Part shown: positions 1 to 7,608 of the stretch, piece after piece
How positions within the stretch are numbered: position 1 is the stretch's first letter
Layout of the letters: every line of letters starts with the position of its first letter
Source: Acidobacteriota bacterium
GTDB taxonomy: Bacteria > Acidobacteriota > Vicinamibacteria > Vicinamibacterales > Vicinamibacteraceae
Assembly (NCBI GenBank): GCA_023429845.1
Contig: JAEZCY010000334.1
Location: 1 to 17,792 of the forward strand
DNA: 17,792 nucleotides
Reading direction: 5' to 3'
The notes under the pieces: generated by a model
What the model saw: only the letters and a program-made list of their open reading frames with translations
Told to the model about the DNA's origin: nothing
Database searches by the model: none
Made by a program: the position numbers and the translations under genes

Positions 1-567
1 GTCCTCGACGACATGGCGGTGCCGTTTGCCGTCGTGCGTCGCGGCCGCCGTGTGGTGTTCGAGCCGGAGGCGCTCGCGCACGAGGTGGGGTCGCGCAGTG
101 CATGGGAGGAGTTCGCCCGCAAGAGCCGTATCGTCGCCGGAGCGGTGCAACTGCTGCGGCGTGGCGGGCAGCAGATCCCCTGGCGCCAGCCGCAGGTCGT
201 GTTCTCGCTGCTGTCGCACAAGGTGCTCCGCTGGGCGTCGCCGGTGCTGCTCGCGGTGTTCCTGACGGCAGCCTTTGCCCTCCGCCACACGGCCCTCGAG
301 TTCACCCTGCTGTGGTACGCGACGGTCTTCACGCTTGCCGTCGGGGTGCTCGGGTGCGTCCCGGCGTGGCGGCGTGTCACGCCCATCGCGGTCTGTTACT
401 ACTTCTGCATGGTGCACCTGGCGGCGGCGGTCGGCCTGCTTCGCGGCATCTTCGGCAAACAGCAGGCCGCATGGCAGCGCTTCGAGCGCGCGCCGCACGA
501 CGGCGCCGAGGCTCGCAAGAGAACGCGGGTACCGCTTGACACGGCGTCGCGCGGTGGGCTGTCGTGA
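1..567 (+). CDS. GT2-family glycosyltransferase, C-terminal part (5' end outside window)
   Basis: Frame 1 is open from the first base, so the visible ATG at 13 is internal and the N-terminal catalytic half is missing. The fragment begins VLDDMAVPF, matching the [E/D]D acidic pair at the end of the catalytic domain of processive-type GT2 enzymes. It continues with the usual GRRVVFEPEA strand and the EEFARKSRIVAG segment, which is the basic, membrane-proximal part. Three hydrophobic segments follow at about fragment residues 75-95, 100-120 and 130-150. The tail (FGKQQAAWQRFERA) resembles the common C-terminal W.R.ER ending. Known for the family: sugar transfer from a nucleotide sugar at the cytoplasmic face of the inner membrane. 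Its donor and acceptor cannot be read from this fragment. Its stop overlaps the next gene's start (GTGA at 564-567), which places it in the same operon. Confidence 0.85.
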   Translation, partial: VLDDMAVPFAVVRRGRRVVFEPEALAHEVGSRSAWEEFARKSRIVAGAVQLLRRGGQQIPWRQPQVVFSLLSHKVLRWASPVLLAVFLTAAFALRHTALEFTLLWYATVFTLAVGVLGCVPAWRRVTPIAVCYYFCMVHLAAAVGLLRGIFGKQQAAWQRFERAPHDGAEARKRTRVPLDTASRGGLS

Positions 568-1577
568 GCGTGGAGATTCGTGAACTCAGCCTGCCCGACG
601 ATCTCGACCGCATCCTTACCCTGCACAATGCCAATCGTCAGGTCCCGGCCACGCGCCGGCGTTTCGAATGGGCGTACCTCGAGAACCCGGAGGGGCGCGC
701 GAGGGCGTGGGCCGCGGAGGATGCAGGAACGCTGGTCGGCGTGGCCGTGGTGTTTCCGCGGTGCGTGAGGCTGCCAGATGGCAGACGGGTGCGTGCGTGG
801 ACCACGGGTGACCTCTCGGTGTCGGCCTCGCACCGCCGCCAGGGCCTCGCGTCTCGCTTGCGAGTCGCCACGCGGGCCGCAGTGGATGCTGGCGACAGCG
901 CGCTCCTGTTCGCGATTCCCAACGCACAGGCGGCGGGCGTCCACGAGAAGGCGGGCTACTGGCAACTCGGACGCCTGGAGCGCTACGTGCGCCTGCTCGC
1001 GCTGCCGGGCCCACCGCTCGTGCGAGAGCTCACACGCCGGCCCGTGCAGTGGTTCGTGCGCGGCTGCGCTGCCGTTACCCTGCCGCATCGCATTGCGGAG
1101 CACGATGTCGACGACGACGTCCTGTTCGACGTCGCGGCGCTCTACGAGCGCGCTGCGCCTGGGCTCGGCGCATCGGTGGTGCGGTCGGTCCCGTACCTGC
1201 GCTGGCGATTCCTTGACAACCCGCGGTCGCCGGCGCGTCTGCTGATCGCGCGCGTGGAGGGGCGCACATGCGCGTACGCGGCACTCGTCGACCGCGGTGC
1301 CTCCCTGTACTTGCGCGACTGGATCGTCGAAGATCCCGAGACCGTGCCGGCGTTGGTCCGCCTCGTGGTTGACCATGCGAACGCGCTCGGGAAGGCGTGG
1401 CTGTCGGTCTCTGCGCTCGAGGGACATCCGCACGAAGACGTCTTGCTCGGGTGCGGCTTCCGCCGTCGCCGCGACGCTACCGACGTCAAGTTGTACGTAC
1501 CGGACTCGACGCCCTGGCGCGACCAGGCCCGCACGGCGCCGCAGTGGTACCTGACCGGGGGCGACCCCGATGTCTGA
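564..1577 (+). CDS. Tandem-domain GNAT acetyltransferase of polysaccharide loci
   Basis: The GTG start at 564 overlaps the upstream stop (GTGA), giving 337 residues. The N-terminal half is a GNAT domain: LVGVAVVFPR forms beta strands, and GDLSVSASHRRQGLASRL (about 82-99) carries the acetyl-CoA-binding R-R-Q-G-L-A loop. A second half-domain begins near residue 205. It contains YLRWRFLDNPRSPAR (211-225), which echoes RFEWAYLENPEGRAR (33-47), so the protein looks like two degenerate GNAT units. No signal peptide or membrane segment is visible, so it is probably cytoplasmic. Known for GNATs: acetyl or acyl transfer from CoA to an amine or hydroxyl. Inferred from neighbours: N- or O-acylation of a sugar precursor or lipid-linked repeat unit. 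The C-terminus ends WYLTGGDPDV, an ending I associate with GNAT-like proteins of exopolysaccharide loci. The substrate is unknown. Confidence 0.85.
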   Translation: MSVEIRELSLPDDLDRILTLHNANRQVPATRRRFEWAYLENPEGRARAWAAEDAGTLVGVAVVFPRCVRLPDGRRVRAWTTGDLSVSASHRRQGLASRLRVATRAAVDAGDSALLFAIPNAQAAGVHEKAGYWQLGRLERYVRLLALPGPPLVRELTRRPVQWFVRGCAAVTLPHRIAEHDVDDDVLFDVAALYERAAPGLGASVVRSVPYLRWRFLDNPRSPARLLIARVEGRTCAYAALVDRGASLYLRDWIVEDPETVPALVRLVVDHANALGKAWLSVSALEGHPHEDVLLGCGFRRRRDATDVKLYVPDSTPWRDQARTAPQWYLTGGDPDV

Positions 1578-2814
1578 GCCGCACGCAAGCAAGACCATAC
1601 GCATGCCCAGTTCTCTCGATGTCTCGTCCTCCCGCCGCGTCACGCAGGACCAGCCTGGCGCTCCGACTCGGTCGAGACCCCTCCGGATCGCCATCCTGTC
1701 GACTCACTTGAGAGGCGGCGGCAAGGAGACGTTCGTCGTTCATCTCGCCAACACGCTGGCCGCCATGGGGCATGCACCGCGCGTGGTGTGCTTCGACGCG
1801 GCAGGCAAGGGACGCTCCGCCTTGCGCGACGACGTGCCGGTCGTCGAGTTCGGTCGCTCCGGCAACGACCCCCGGCTCGTCCTTGCACTCTCGCGCTTCC
1901 TGCGTCGCGAGCAAGTGGATGTCGTGCATTCCAACAACTGGGGCACCCTCGTCGAGGCGGTGCTGGCGACGTGGCCGCTAGGCACGCCCGTCGTCCATAC
2001 GCAGCACGGGCTGGACTACGAGACGGGTGCCTCGCGGCAACGGCGATCCCACGGTGTTCGCGGCGTGGTGCTGCGTGCCGCGACGCGTCGACTCCACAGT
2101 GTCGTGGCCGTGTCTCCTGAAGTCGGCGAGATGCTCCGCACCGAATGGAGAATCCCGGCTGCGCGTGTCCACGTGATCACCAACGGCGTGCCCATGTCCG
2201 AGGTGCAACCCGATGCTGAGGCACGGGCCGAGCAGCGTCGCCGGCTGGGTCTTGCCGACGACGACCACGCGATCGTGTGCGTTGCGTACCTGCGCCCGGT
2301 GAAGAACTTCCCCATCCTGGTCCGCGCCGTGGCGTCGCTGCCTCGTGCCCTGCGCGTGCGCCTCTTCATCGTCGGCGTCGGGCCCGCCGAGGCCGATATC
2401 CGGCAGACGGTCGCTGCCTGCGATGCCGAGGATCGCGTCACGTTCCTGGGCTCCCGCCTCGACGTCCCCGAGATCCTCCCGCTGTTCGACACGTTCGCGC
2501 TCGCGAGCGAGTCGGAGGGGATTTCGATATCGATCCTCGAGGCCATGGCCGCCGGGCTGCCCGTGGTGACGACGCGCGTCGGCGGCAATCCCCTCCTCGT
2601 CGAAGACGGGCACACCGGGCTGCTCGTGCCGGCGGGTGACGTCGCGGCGCTCTCGAGTGCGTTGGAGCGGTTCGCGCTGTCTGCCGACCTGCGGGACCGC
2701 ATGGGTACGGCCGCGCGAGAGCGAGGACGCCACCGTTTCTCGATCGAGCGCATGACCCACGACTATCTGCGAGTGTTCGAGTCGACCCGCCGGCAGGAAG
2801 CCACCCGTGTCTGA
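1570..2814 (+). CDS. GT4-family glycosyltransferase
   Basis: 414 residues with the GT-B fold pattern. The N-terminal Rossmann domain begins at LRIAILSTHLRGGGKE (38-53, with the Gly-rich acceptor loop), followed by VVHTQHGLDY (141-150). The C-terminal donor domain has VITNGV (202-207), YLRPVKNF (240-247) and the retaining-GT4 nucleotide-sugar motif SEGISISILEAMAAGLPVV (315-333, an E-x7-E pattern). The chosen ATG overlaps the preceding stop by 8 bp (ATGTCTGA). It gives about 37 low-complexity residues before the fold, so an internal ATG at 1603 is a possible alternative start. No membrane segments are visible. Known for the family: retaining transfer from an NDP-sugar to a lipid-linked or sugar acceptor in the cytoplasm. 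Inferred role: addition of one residue of the repeat unit. Donor and acceptor are unknown. Confidence 0.92.
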   Translation: MSEPHASKTIRMPSSLDVSSSRRVTQDQPGAPTRSRPLRIAILSTHLRGGGKETFVVHLANTLAAMGHAPRVVCFDAAGKGRSALRDDVPVVEFGRSGNDPRLVLALSRFLRREQVDVVHSNNWGTLVEAVLATWPLGTPVVHTQHGLDYETGASRQRRSHGVRGVVLRAATRRLHSVVAVSPEVGEMLRTEWRIPAARVHVITNGVPMSEVQPDAEARAEQRRRLGLADDDHAIVCVAYLRPVKNFPILVRAVASLPRALRVRLFIVGVGPAEADIRQTVAACDAEDRVTFLGSRLDVPEILPLFDTFALASESEGISISILEAMAAGLPVVTTRVGGNPLLVEDGHTGLLVPAGDVAALSSALERFALSADLRDRMGTAARERGRHRFSIERMTHDYLRVFESTRRQEATRV

Positions 2815-4324
2815 GAACATGCGCGAGGAGTTGCCCGGCAAGGGCCTGAACCGCGCGGTGAAGCGCGGCATGCTCTGGCTTGCGGTCGAGCGTGGCGGGC
2901 TGCAGGTGCTGAACCTGGTGGCAAGTGCGGCGCTCGCACGACTGCTCGGGCCGGCCGCATTCGGCATCATGGGGATGTCGGCGCTGTTCACCGGCGTGTC
3001 GCGCCGGCTGGTCAACCTCGGCTTCGGGGCGGCCGTGATCAGGCGCAAGGACATCCGCGCCGATCACCTGTCGACGCTGTTCGTGCTGACGATGCTCGTG
3101 AACACGAGCATCTGCCTGGGCCTTGTTGCGCTGTCGCCATTTGCCGGCCGCTACTTCGACAACGCTCTTGTCGGCGACGTACTCCGGTGGATGTCGCTGA
3201 TCTTCGTTCTTCGCGCCATCGGCACCGTGCCATCGGCGGTCCTCCGTCGGCGTCTCGACTTCCAGTCCAACGCCTACGCGTCGTTCGTGGACGCGGGTGT
3301 CAAGATGCTGGTGAGCGTGCCGCTGGCCTGGTACGGATACGGCGTCTGGGCGCTCGTCTACGGCGAACTGGCCGGAAGTCTTGCCGACAAGCTGTTCCTC
3401 GCTTGGCGGGCCCGCTGGCTGCCCAGCCTGCGCGTGACCCGAGCTGCGGTGAACGATCTCTTCGTGTTCGGCATGACGATGTCGGTGCGCGGCCTGGTCG
3501 GCTACGCCGCGGAGAACATCGACAACCTGCTCGTGGGCAAGTCCCTCGGCATGGCAGCGCTCGGCTTCTACGAGAAGTCGTACAACCTGATGCGAATGCC
3601 CGTGGCTGAACTGAGCTCGCGTCTCGGCGTGGTGCTCTTTCCCGCGCTGGCGAGGATCCAGGACGAACCCGGACGCTTCCGCGCGGCCTTCCGCAAGGCA
3701 CTGCTCGGAATGTCGGTCGTCGGCTTCCCGCTCTTTGCGACGCTCGTCGTGCTCGGCGGTCCGATCATCTCCATCCTGTACGGGCCCAAGTGGCTGGCCG
3801 CCATCGTGCCGTTCCAGATCCTCTGCGGCTCCGGTCCCCTGCGCATGGGCGCACAACTGTGCACGAGCGCCATCGACGCCTGCGGCAACCTGCGGCAGGA
3901 CCTCTGGCGACGCTTCCTCGGCCTGGGTATCCTCGTCGCCCTCGTCTTCGTCGGCATCCGGTGGGGGCTGGAGGGGGTGGCCAGCGCCGTGCTGCTGTCC
4001 AACATGATCTCGTTCACGCTGCTCATCACGCTCCTCCACCGTGTCACGCCCCTCCGCATGTCGGATGTGCTCGGTTCGCAGGTACTCCCGGCAGGTGCCA
4101 CGGGACTGCTCGTGGCCACCGAGCTGGCCTTCCTGTTCCTGGGCCACCGCCGCGGCTGGCCGGAGTTCCTGACGCTGATCGTTGCCGCACCCGCCGGGTT
4201 TGCCGCCTACGGCTTCGGCCTCTACGTGTTCCGCACCACCCCACTCCTGGCCCTCTGGAGGGAGATGACCGGTGACGTGCGTTCGGTGTGGCCCTGGGGC
4301 TCGCATGCAGGACGAAGGGCATGA
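2807..4324 (+). CDS. Wzx-type oligosaccharide flippase (polysaccharide biosynthesis transporter)
   Basis: 505 residues and strongly hydrophobic, with about 12-14 membrane segments spread over the whole length, the normal size for MOP-superfamily flippases. It starts with the usual N-terminal pattern (RGMLWLAVERGGLQVLNLV, then ARLLGPAAFGIMGM). Near residues 245-285 it carries the WzxC/AmsL-like signature GFYEKSYNLMRMPV followed by FPALARIQDEPGRF. Known for the family: flipping of undecaprenyl-diphosphate-linked repeat units from the cytoplasmic to the periplasmic face. GTG is the start. It overlaps the GT4 stop by 8 bp (GTGTCTGA), and AGGAAG lies 6 bases upstream as a plausible ribosome binding site. 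This gene argues for a Wzx/Wzy-type assembly route. I did not recognise it closely enough to give a symbol. Confidence 0.93.
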   Translation: MSENMREELPGKGLNRAVKRGMLWLAVERGGLQVLNLVASAALARLLGPAAFGIMGMSALFTGVSRRLVNLGFGAAVIRRKDIRADHLSTLFVLTMLVNTSICLGLVALSPFAGRYFDNALVGDVLRWMSLIFVLRAIGTVPSAVLRRRLDFQSNAYASFVDAGVKMLVSVPLAWYGYGVWALVYGELAGSLADKLFLAWRARWLPSLRVTRAAVNDLFVFGMTMSVRGLVGYAAENIDNLLVGKSLGMAALGFYEKSYNLMRMPVAELSSRLGVVLFPALARIQDEPGRFRAAFRKALLGMSVVGFPLFATLVVLGGPIISILYGPKWLAAIVPFQILCGSGPLRMGAQLCTSAIDACGNLRQDLWRRFLGLGILVALVFVGIRWGLEGVASAVLLSNMISFTLLITLLHRVTPLRMSDVLGSQVLPAGATGLLVATELAFLFLGHRRGWPEFLTLIVAAPAGFAAYGFGLYVFRTTPLLALWREMTGDVRSVWPWGSHAGRRA

Positions 4325-5472
4325 CAGTGCCGCCCACCGAGCACGTTGCCGAGTACAGGAACCGCATCGTCGGCCGATTGCACGAGGTATACGGCCGCCA
4401 CGCACGAATCCGCTGTCTCTCCACGCGGGCGCTCGGCTACTCCATCTCGTTCCGCTTCGTCGTGGACCGCGACCATGGGCCGGCCGAGACGCTGTTTGCC
4501 AAGGTACGGCGCGCGTCCAAGTTCGGCGGCTACGAGGCGATCAATCCCGAATCGAAGACCGCACGTCTTGGCCGCCTCGAGTACCTCACGCTCGAACGGG
4601 CCCACGCCTGGTTCTCGAACCGGACGCCCGACCTCGGCGTGGTGAAGCCCGTGACCTACGTCGAGGAGTGCCATGCGCTGGTGGTCACCGCCGCTGAAGG
4701 CATGGCGGTGGACGAGATCGCCAGGCGGCGCCATCCCCTGCAACTGGCGGCCGTCTCCCGAGCCGGACGCTGGCTGCGTCACTTCCACCTGGACGTCGCC
4801 GACCCCGTGACACGCGGCTGGCAGGCCGCACCTCACCTCGCTCGGTTCGCGAAGATGCGCGCAGCACTAATCGAAGCCGGCGCGGACGAGGCGCTGGTCT
4901 CGTCATTTTGCGAACGCATCGCCGCACAGGCCGGACGCCTCGATGGCGCCCCCTGCGTGCACACACTCGCGCACGGCGACTACAAACTGCGGCACATCTG
5001 GACGACTCCGACCCGCATGGAGGTGCTCGACTTCGGGAACGTTCACACCGCACCCGTCGTCGAGGATCTGGCTGCATTCCTCGTCGAGCTCGAGGTCGGC
5101 GAGTTTGCGGCCGTGAGGCCGCCGCTGCCAGGCGCTGCGGCCCTCTCCGCCGCCTTTCTCGGTGCCTACGGGCCGATCGACTCGCCGGCGACACTGGCGG
5201 TGCAGCTCGTGCTGGCCCGGATGAAGAAGTGGGCACGCCGGCGCGTCAGGCCGAGCAGCACTCCCGCAGCGCGACGGGTTCAGCGATGGCTTCGTCTCAC
5301 GGGCACGGATGAGTTGGCCCGCCGGCAGCTGATCGACCCGTTCTTCACGGCCCGCATCGAGTCCGAGATCGCCTGGCTCGAGCGCCGGGCTTCATCAGCG
5401 GCGCCCGCCCTTCCCTACACCGGCACGCTGGCTGAGGTGATGAGCCTGCCGCTCGGTTCGGAGTCCGCCTGA
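4321..5472 (+). CDS. APH-fold phosphotransferase (small-molecule/sugar kinase-like), kinase 1
   Basis: 383 residues from the ATG at 4321, which forms an ATGA overlap with the flippase stop and has AGGACGAAGGG just upstream. The GTG at 4288 would add 11 residues buried in the flippase gene and is less likely. The N-lobe has LFAKVRR with the probable ATP-binding Lys61. The C-lobe has LAHGDYKLRHIW (catalytic Asp220 in HGD) and VLDFGNVH (Asp237 in a DFG-like metal motif). The family normally has Asn five residues after the catalytic Asp; here that position is His225. AGRWLRHFH (148-156) and LARMKK...RPS (298-312) recur in the second kinase of this operon. Known for the family: ATP-dependent phosphorylation of a hydroxyl on aminoglycosides, choline, sugars or similar. 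Inferred: a cytoplasmic kinase for a sugar or glycan intermediate, not drug resistance. The substituted residue leaves activity uncertain. Confidence 0.8.
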   Translation: MTVPPTEHVAEYRNRIVGRLHEVYGRHARIRCLSTRALGYSISFRFVVDRDHGPAETLFAKVRRASKFGGYEAINPESKTARLGRLEYLTLERAHAWFSNRTPDLGVVKPVTYVEECHALVVTAAEGMAVDEIARRRHPLQLAAVSRAGRWLRHFHLDVADPVTRGWQAAPHLARFAKMRAALIEAGADEALVSSFCERIAAQAGRLDGAPCVHTLAHGDYKLRHIWTTPTRMEVLDFGNVHTAPVVEDLAAFLVELEVGEFAAVRPPLPGAAALSAAFLGAYGPIDSPATLAVQLVLARMKKWARRRVRPSSTPAARRVQRWLRLTGTDELARRQLIDPFFTARIESEIAWLERRASSAAPALPYTGTLAEVMSLPLGSESA

Positions 5473-6509
5473 TGGGCGTGCGTGCGCTCGGCAAGCGCGG
5501 CCTGGCAGCGGCGCTACGCACTACGGGACTCACAGCCCTGGGACGCGCGAGGCGGCGCCGAAGTGCCGTGGTGCTGACCTACCACGGCGTCCTGCCAGCT
5601 GGACGCCGCCACGACCCGTACCTGTCGCGCAACTGCGTGGACGACGACGTCTTCCTGGCGCAGATGTCGTTCCTGCGGAACCACTACAACTGCGTGCCGC
5701 TTGCCGACATCGTCGATTGTCTGACGACCGGCAGGATGTTGCCGCCGCGCACGGCCGCCGTGACCTTCGACGATGGGTTTCGGAACAATTACACGCATGC
5801 GCTGCCGGCTCTGAAGGCCACGGGCGTTCCGGCCACCGTGTTCGTTGCCACCGGCCACATCGGGCACGGATGCCTGATGCTGTGGACCGAGCGCGTCGCG
5901 TGGCTCATGCAGGTGGCGCCAGCGAACGTCGATACGGTGCCGGTGGGCGATACGGCCGTGGCCGTGGACCTGTCCTCGCCGGAGGCGCGACGCCAGTCGA
6001 GCCGGCGGCTGCTGAAGCAGCTGAAGGGTACGACTGCCGAGGTGCGCGACGTGGCTATCGCCTGGCTCGACGCCGCCGCACGCGTCGCCGGCACGCCCTC
6101 TCCGGATGCCGACCGTTACGCGTTCATGGACTGGTCCGAAGTGAAGGCCCTGGCCGCGAGTGGCCTCGTGGACATTGGTTCGCACACGGTGACGCATCTC
6201 CTCCTGGCCACCGGCACGCGCGAGCGGAGGCAGGCGGAACTGCAGGAGTCCAAGCGCGAGATCGAGCAACACGTCGGTCGCCCTTGCCGGCTCTTCGCGT
6301 ATCCGAACGGCACGGCGGCCGATTTCGACGAGAGCGACAAGCGCGTCCTGCGCCAGCTCGGGTACGCGGCGGCAGTGACGCAGGTCCCCGGTGTCAATGG
6401 CCGTGATGCCGATCTCTACGCGCTGCGCCGCTATAACGTGAGCCGCGGTCACGCACTCGACACGATGGCGGCCATGCTTGCCGGCACGTGGCCGGCGGGG
6501 CGCACATGA
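5472..6509 (+). CDS. CE4-family polysaccharide deacetylase (NodB-like domain)
   Basis: 345 residues. ATG at 5472 shares one base with the upstream stop (TGATG), and GGAG lies about 10 bases upstream. Motifs appear in CE4 order: TYHGV (36-40), TFDDGF (98-103, catalytic base and metal-binding Asp pair), SHTVTH (237-242, the H-x3-H metal site) and FAYPNG (275-280). The region of about 135-225 between motifs is longer than in minimal NodB domains and includes LWTERVAWLM, as in deacetylases of exopolysaccharide loci. No clear signal peptide: the N-terminus is basic with only short hydrophobic stretches, so location is uncertain. Known for the family: metal-dependent removal of N- or O-acetyl groups from glycans. 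Inferred role: exposing amines on the repeat unit or polymer. It lies between two kinase genes, with overlaps on both sides. Confidence 0.93.
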   Translation: MGVRALGKRGLAAALRTTGLTALGRARRRRSAVVLTYHGVLPAGRRHDPYLSRNCVDDDVFLAQMSFLRNHYNCVPLADIVDCLTTGRMLPPRTAAVTFDDGFRNNYTHALPALKATGVPATVFVATGHIGHGCLMLWTERVAWLMQVAPANVDTVPVGDTAVAVDLSSPEARRQSSRRLLKQLKGTTAEVRDVAIAWLDAAARVAGTPSPDADRYAFMDWSEVKALAASGLVDIGSHTVTHLLLATGTRERRQAELQESKREIEQHVGRPCRLFAYPNGTAADFDESDKRVLRQLGYAAAVTQVPGVNGRDADLYALRRYNVSRGHALDTMAAMLAGTWPAGRT

Positions 6510-7588
6510 CCGGGCAGGCGGCGCCGGTCGTGCCCGTGACGCCGCAAAAGGACGCTCCGCCGCCCGCGGCACAGCGCCTCGCCGAGGCACTCGCGCGCTT
6601 CTGCCGCGCCGAGGGGAATGACTGGGGCGTCACGCTGCACGCCGAACCGGTGCGTCAGGTACAGCGTCCGTTCTCGCTGGTGCACTGGTATCGCGTCGCC
6701 GGTGCGGGAGTGCGTGCCGAGGTCGTCGTCAAGGCGGCTCGGGGCGCGTCCGGCGCAGCGCGCGAGACGGCAGACGCCGAGGCGCGCGCGGCGCAGCGCC
6801 TCGAGGCTGTCTTCGCCGGCATCCCGGAGCTCGGCGTCGTCGTGCCGCTGCGGACGTATGTCGATTTGCTGGCGGTCGTCACCCCGGCCATCGCGGCGCC
6901 GAGCCTCGGTTCCACGATCGAGGCGCGCGGGGGATGGTGGCCCGGCGCCGAGACCTTGCGCGATCTCGTTCGTGGCTGCGAGATGGCCGGCCGCTGGCTT
7001 GGTCACCTGCACGACGCTTGCCCGGCGCCCGAGCCGTGGACCCTGGAGACGATGCGTGAGGACGTGATGCTCCGGGTGCGGTTGCTGCGGGAGTTTCCCG
7101 CGCACTACGGCATGCCTGACTTCCTCGCCGGACGTGTCGAGCGCTGGCTCGATGCTGAACTCGGGCGCGCCTCAGCCGCGGACCTTGTTTGCAGTGAGAC
7201 TCACCGGGACTTCAGCCCGAGCAACATGCTGTACGACGGCCAGCAGCTGAGGGTGCTCGACCTCGGCACGCTGCGCCAGGCGCCGCGGCTGCTCGATGTC
7301 ACACGGTTCCTGCATCAGATCGCGTTGCTCCGGATGAAGCCACGGTATCGCCCCTCGACGCGGCGCGCGCTGGACCGCGCGTTCACGTCGGGCTACAACA
7401 ATGACGCCCTGCTGGCGTCGACGCTCGTCACCGTCTTCATGGCGCGACACGAGCTGTCGCACTGGTTGGGCGCGGCGCGGCGCGGAAAGCGACGTAGCTC
7501 GGCAGCGTCGGCGATCCTGTGCCAGGTACACGCGAGAACGACGAGACGCCTCGTCTCCACAACCTACACGCCTGCTCAGCCACGCTGA
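6506..7588 (+). CDS. APH-fold phosphotransferase, kinase 2
   Basis: 360 residues from ATG 6506, which makes an ATGA overlap with the deacetylase stop. A GTG at 6488 would add six residues and is less likely. Kinase features are canonical: VVVKAARG with probable ATP-binding Lys76, an acidic helix with several Glu (about 87-100), SETHRDFSPSNMLYDG with catalytic Asp235 and metal-binding Asn240, and RVLDLGT with Asp252. AGRWLGHLH (161-169) and LLRMK...RPS (274-284) match the equivalent stretches of kinase 1, so the two belong to one subfamily despite low overall similarity. No membrane segments are seen. Known for the fold: phosphoryl transfer from ATP to a small-molecule or lipid hydroxyl. The substrate cannot be read from sequence. 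Inferred: a glycan precursor or lipid-linked intermediate, given its position beside deacetylase and lyase genes. Confidence 0.82.
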   Translation: MTGQAAPVVPVTPQKDAPPPAAQRLAEALARFCRAEGNDWGVTLHAEPVRQVQRPFSLVHWYRVAGAGVRAEVVVKAARGASGAARETADAEARAAQRLEAVFAGIPELGVVVPLRTYVDLLAVVTPAIAAPSLGSTIEARGGWWPGAETLRDLVRGCEMAGRWLGHLHDACPAPEPWTLETMREDVMLRVRLLREFPAHYGMPDFLAGRVERWLDAELGRASAADLVCSETHRDFSPSNMLYDGQQLRVLDLGTLRQAPRLLDVTRFLHQIALLRMKPRYRPSTRRALDRAFTSGYNNDALLASTLVTVFMARHELSHWLGAARRGKRRSSAASAILCQVHARTTRRLVSTTYTPAQPR

Positions 7589-7608
7589 CGCCCAGCTCAC
7601 TTCACTTG

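Noticed and set aside
399..1694. 431-codon minus-strand frame antisense to the tandem-GNAT gene
   Set aside because: No recognisable motif, Arg-rich composition, and the plus-strand gene has strong GNAT features.
2438..4405. Long open frame of 655 codons on the minus strand across the flippase and GT4 genes
   Set aside because: Rich in His, Gln, Glu and Arg with no domain motif. It lies fully antisense to genes with clear family signatures; high G+C produces such frames.
4321..7588. Aminoglycoside resistance genes, because of the APH fold
   Set aside because: The fold is shared by many kinases, and the surrounding genes are polysaccharide enzymes with no mobile element or resistance context.
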